Notes under the pieces: generated by a model | What the model was told of the DNA's origin: nothing | What the model saw: the letters and a program-made list of their open reading frames with translations, nothing else | The model's database searches: none | In this document: positions 62,877 to 64,000 of the stretch, one piece after another | Position numbering within the stretch: the first letter of the stretch is position 1 | Layout of the letters: each line of letters starts with the position of its first letter | NCBI GenBank assembly: GCA_050633905.1 | Contig: JBOEHJ010000009.1 | Coordinates: forward strand, 1-64,000 | DNA from: JANQPX01 sp050633905 | GTDB lineage: Bacteria > Pseudomonadota > Alphaproteobacteria > Geminicoccales > Geminicoccaceae | Length of the DNA: 64,000 nucleotides | Direction of reading: 5' to 3' | Program-made: the position numbers and the translations under genes

Positions 62877-63080
62877 ATGCGTACGACCGTGACCATCGAC
62901 GATGATTTGCTGGAAAAGGCTGAAGCGCTAACTCAGATAAAGGAGCGCCGAGCCCTGATCCGGGAAGCACTTCAGGTGCTCATCGAACGTGAAAGCGCCC
63001 GCCGTCTTGCAAAGCTCGGTGGTACGCAGCCGGATTTGAAGGCGCCGCCTCGACGCCTCAGTTCGACCCCAGAGGCCTAA
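62877..63080 (+). CDS. VapB-type antitoxin
   Basis: A 67-residue ribbon-helix-helix-type protein: MRTTVTIDDDLLEKAEALTQ, then ERRALIREALQVLIERES, ending in a polar tail (APPRRLSSTPEA) that would bind the toxin. AAAGGG precedes the ATG. Ten bases separate its stop from the toxin ATG, so the genes are coupled. It neutralises the PIN toxin and represses the operon. Confidence 0.9.
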   Translation: MRTTVTIDDDLLEKAEALTQIKERRALIREALQVLIERESARRLAKLGGTQPDLKAPPRRLSSTPEA

Positions 63081-63090
63081 ACCGTTGCCG

Positions 63091-63456
63091 ATGTTTCTTG
63101 TCGACACATCCATTTGGGTCGATCATTTGCGAACAGGCGACGACGCCCTCGTGTCGGCGTTGGAGCACGATGCGGTGGTGATTCATCCACATGTGATTGG
63201 CGAGCTGGCTCTAGGGAACTTAAAGGACCGCGTTGCTGTTCTCGCACTGTTGAGAAATCTTCCTCAAGCAGTCGTCGCGACCGATGACGAAGTTCAGACG
63301 ATGATTGAGAAGCTTTCGCTATATGGACGAGGCGTCGAATACACCGATGCTCATCTCTTAGCTGCAGCACGATTGACGGCAGAGACACAATTGTGGACGC
63401 GCGATAAGCGCTTGAAGGCTGTCGCTGGCGACCTCGGCCTAGAAGCGCAACCCTAA
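63091..63456 (+). CDS. VapC-type PIN-domain ribonuclease toxin
   Basis: A 121-residue PIN-domain protein. The metal-binding acids are visible: Asp5 in FLVDTSIWVDHLR, Glu38 in HVIGELALG, Asp86 in EYTDAHLLAAARL and Asp105 in LWTRDKRL. The ATG at 63091 is preferred to a TTG six bases earlier. VapC enzymes cleave tRNA or rRNA when freed from VapB. All acids are intact, so the toxin is probably active. Confidence 0.92.
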   Translation: MFLVDTSIWVDHLRTGDDALVSALEHDAVVIHPHVIGELALGNLKDRVAVLALLRNLPQAVVATDDEVQTMIEKLSLYGRGVEYTDAHLLAAARLTAETQLWTRDKRLKAVAGDLGLEAQP

Positions 63457-63700
63457 TACCCTCCGATCCTGACCGGCTTTGGTCACAGCGAAGAATCGTT
63501 TCCGAAGAGGTGGCTGCTTTTGACCGGGAATTGGCGGATTCTGACCTGTCCCTTCCCTTAATTCGATCGTTTTGAATTTCTTGACTTTTTGCCGGATTGG
63601 GTATCAGCCTTCTGAGCATGTTTATGTGGGTGACTTTGCTGCTTGATGGTTCGATCCTATAAACAGAAAAGACAGATATCTACGCTTGACAGGGGACAGC

Positions 63701-64000
63701 ATGATCAACGGCTACTTCATCTTTATCCTCACCGCTGTGCTCGGTTTCTTTCTGCTCGATTTTGTCAGCCGGATGATGAACCTGGGTTCACTCAAGCCCG
63801 AACTTCCCGCCTCATTCACCGATGTGTTTGATAAGGAGGCGTATGCCAAATCGCAGGACTACACGCGCGAACAAACCCGCTTCGGGCTGCTCGACGATAC
63901 CGTGTCGTTGGTGATCTTTCTTGCTTTTTGGTGGCTCGGTGGATTCGGTTGGCTCGACGAGGTTGTGCGTAGCTACACGGGAAACGAGATCATCGCCGGC
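63701..64000 (+). CDS. Ste24-type M48 metallopeptidase, N-terminus only
   Basis: The first 100 residues of a membrane protease, cut by the window end. FILTAVLGFFLLDFVSRMMN is the first helix, followed by ASFTDVFDKEAYAKSQDYTR and EQTRFGLLDDTVSLVIFLAF, the characteristic N-terminal segment of CAAX-prenyl-protease (Ste24)/M48 peptidases. The HExxH zinc site lies beyond the window. Bacterial members take part in membrane-protein quality control. Confidence 0.85.
   Translation, partial: MINGYFIFILTAVLGFFLLDFVSRMMNLGSLKPELPASFTDVFDKEAYAKSQDYTREQTRFGLLDDTVSLVIFLAFWWLGGFGWLDEVVRSYTGNEIIAG

Noticed and set aside
1..64000. CRISPR arrays, rRNA, tRNA or complete prophage
   Set aside because: No spaced direct-repeat array, no rRNA or tRNA pattern, and no capsid, portal or terminase-type protein in any frame I read.

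Overview
The window looks like a chromosomal segment of an alphaproteobacterium, most likely from the Hyphomicrobiales (Rhizobiales). The reasons are the density of LysR regulators, a tripartite (TRAP) transporter, a rhizobial-style PrsD/PrsE secretion pair, a Wzz/BY-kinase chain-length protein, and decayed IS256, IS6 and IS1182/IS5 transposases of types common there. GTG and TTG starts are frequent. The sequence is a draft assembly: an NN pair at 18726-18727 interrupts one gene. I saw no rRNA, tRNA or CRISPR array.

Layout. 0-12 kb holds small transporter/regulator units: a LysR regulator facing a small PII-fold-like protein across a perfect palindrome, a TauE-type exporter, CutC, an MFS pump facing an AraC regulator, a LysE exporter, an amidase, a seven-helix AraC regulator, a glycine-zipper lipoprotein and a penicillin-binding-fold hydrolase. 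12.6-15.5 kb is a minus-strand group (AHSA1 protein, ArsR, DUF899, DUF1801, DHFR-like reductase) next to a transposase fragment. 16.3-19.1 kb is a chemotaxis receptor split by the NN pair. 19.4-20.6 kb has small proteins, including an FmdB-type zinc ribbon with a stop at codon 6. 21-24 kb is a sugar ABC importer abutting an IS256 relic.

25.2-34.5 kb is the most coherent catabolic unit: RidA, LysR, a D-glutamate cyclase-family protein (DUF1445), a complete TRAP importer and a fused HyuA-HyuB (5-oxoprolinase type) hydrolase. The inferred job is uptake and ring-opening of a 5-oxoproline-like compound. 34.7-44.8 kb has further regulator/enzyme pairs (LysR-tautomerase, LysR-NmrA), a solute-binding protein joined to an orphan histidine kinase, and a cytochrome P460 facing a cysteine-rich regulator.

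45-58.5 kb is a surface-polysaccharide region: SPOR protein, Wzz/BY-kinase, PrsD-PrsE, SGNH protein, MBOAT acyltransferase, O-antigen ligase/polymerase, beta-helix protein and a TylF-type methyltransferase. It contains no glycosyltransferase and its spacers are conspicuously AT-rich. 58.9-61.4 kb holds an odd group: a RadC paralogue without its metal-binding motif, a receiver-like protein without the usual aspartate pocket, and a kinase-ATPase-like fragment. 61.5-64 kb has an IS6 relic, a YedZ/MsrQ-like membrane protein, a TRAP permease relic, a VapBC pair and the start of a Ste24-type protease.

No single locus is convincingly a wholly new system. The best candidates for under-described biology are the oxoproline module, the P460/regulator pair and the RadC-like/pseudo-receiver group. 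All functions are inferred by reading the sequence, without database searches.
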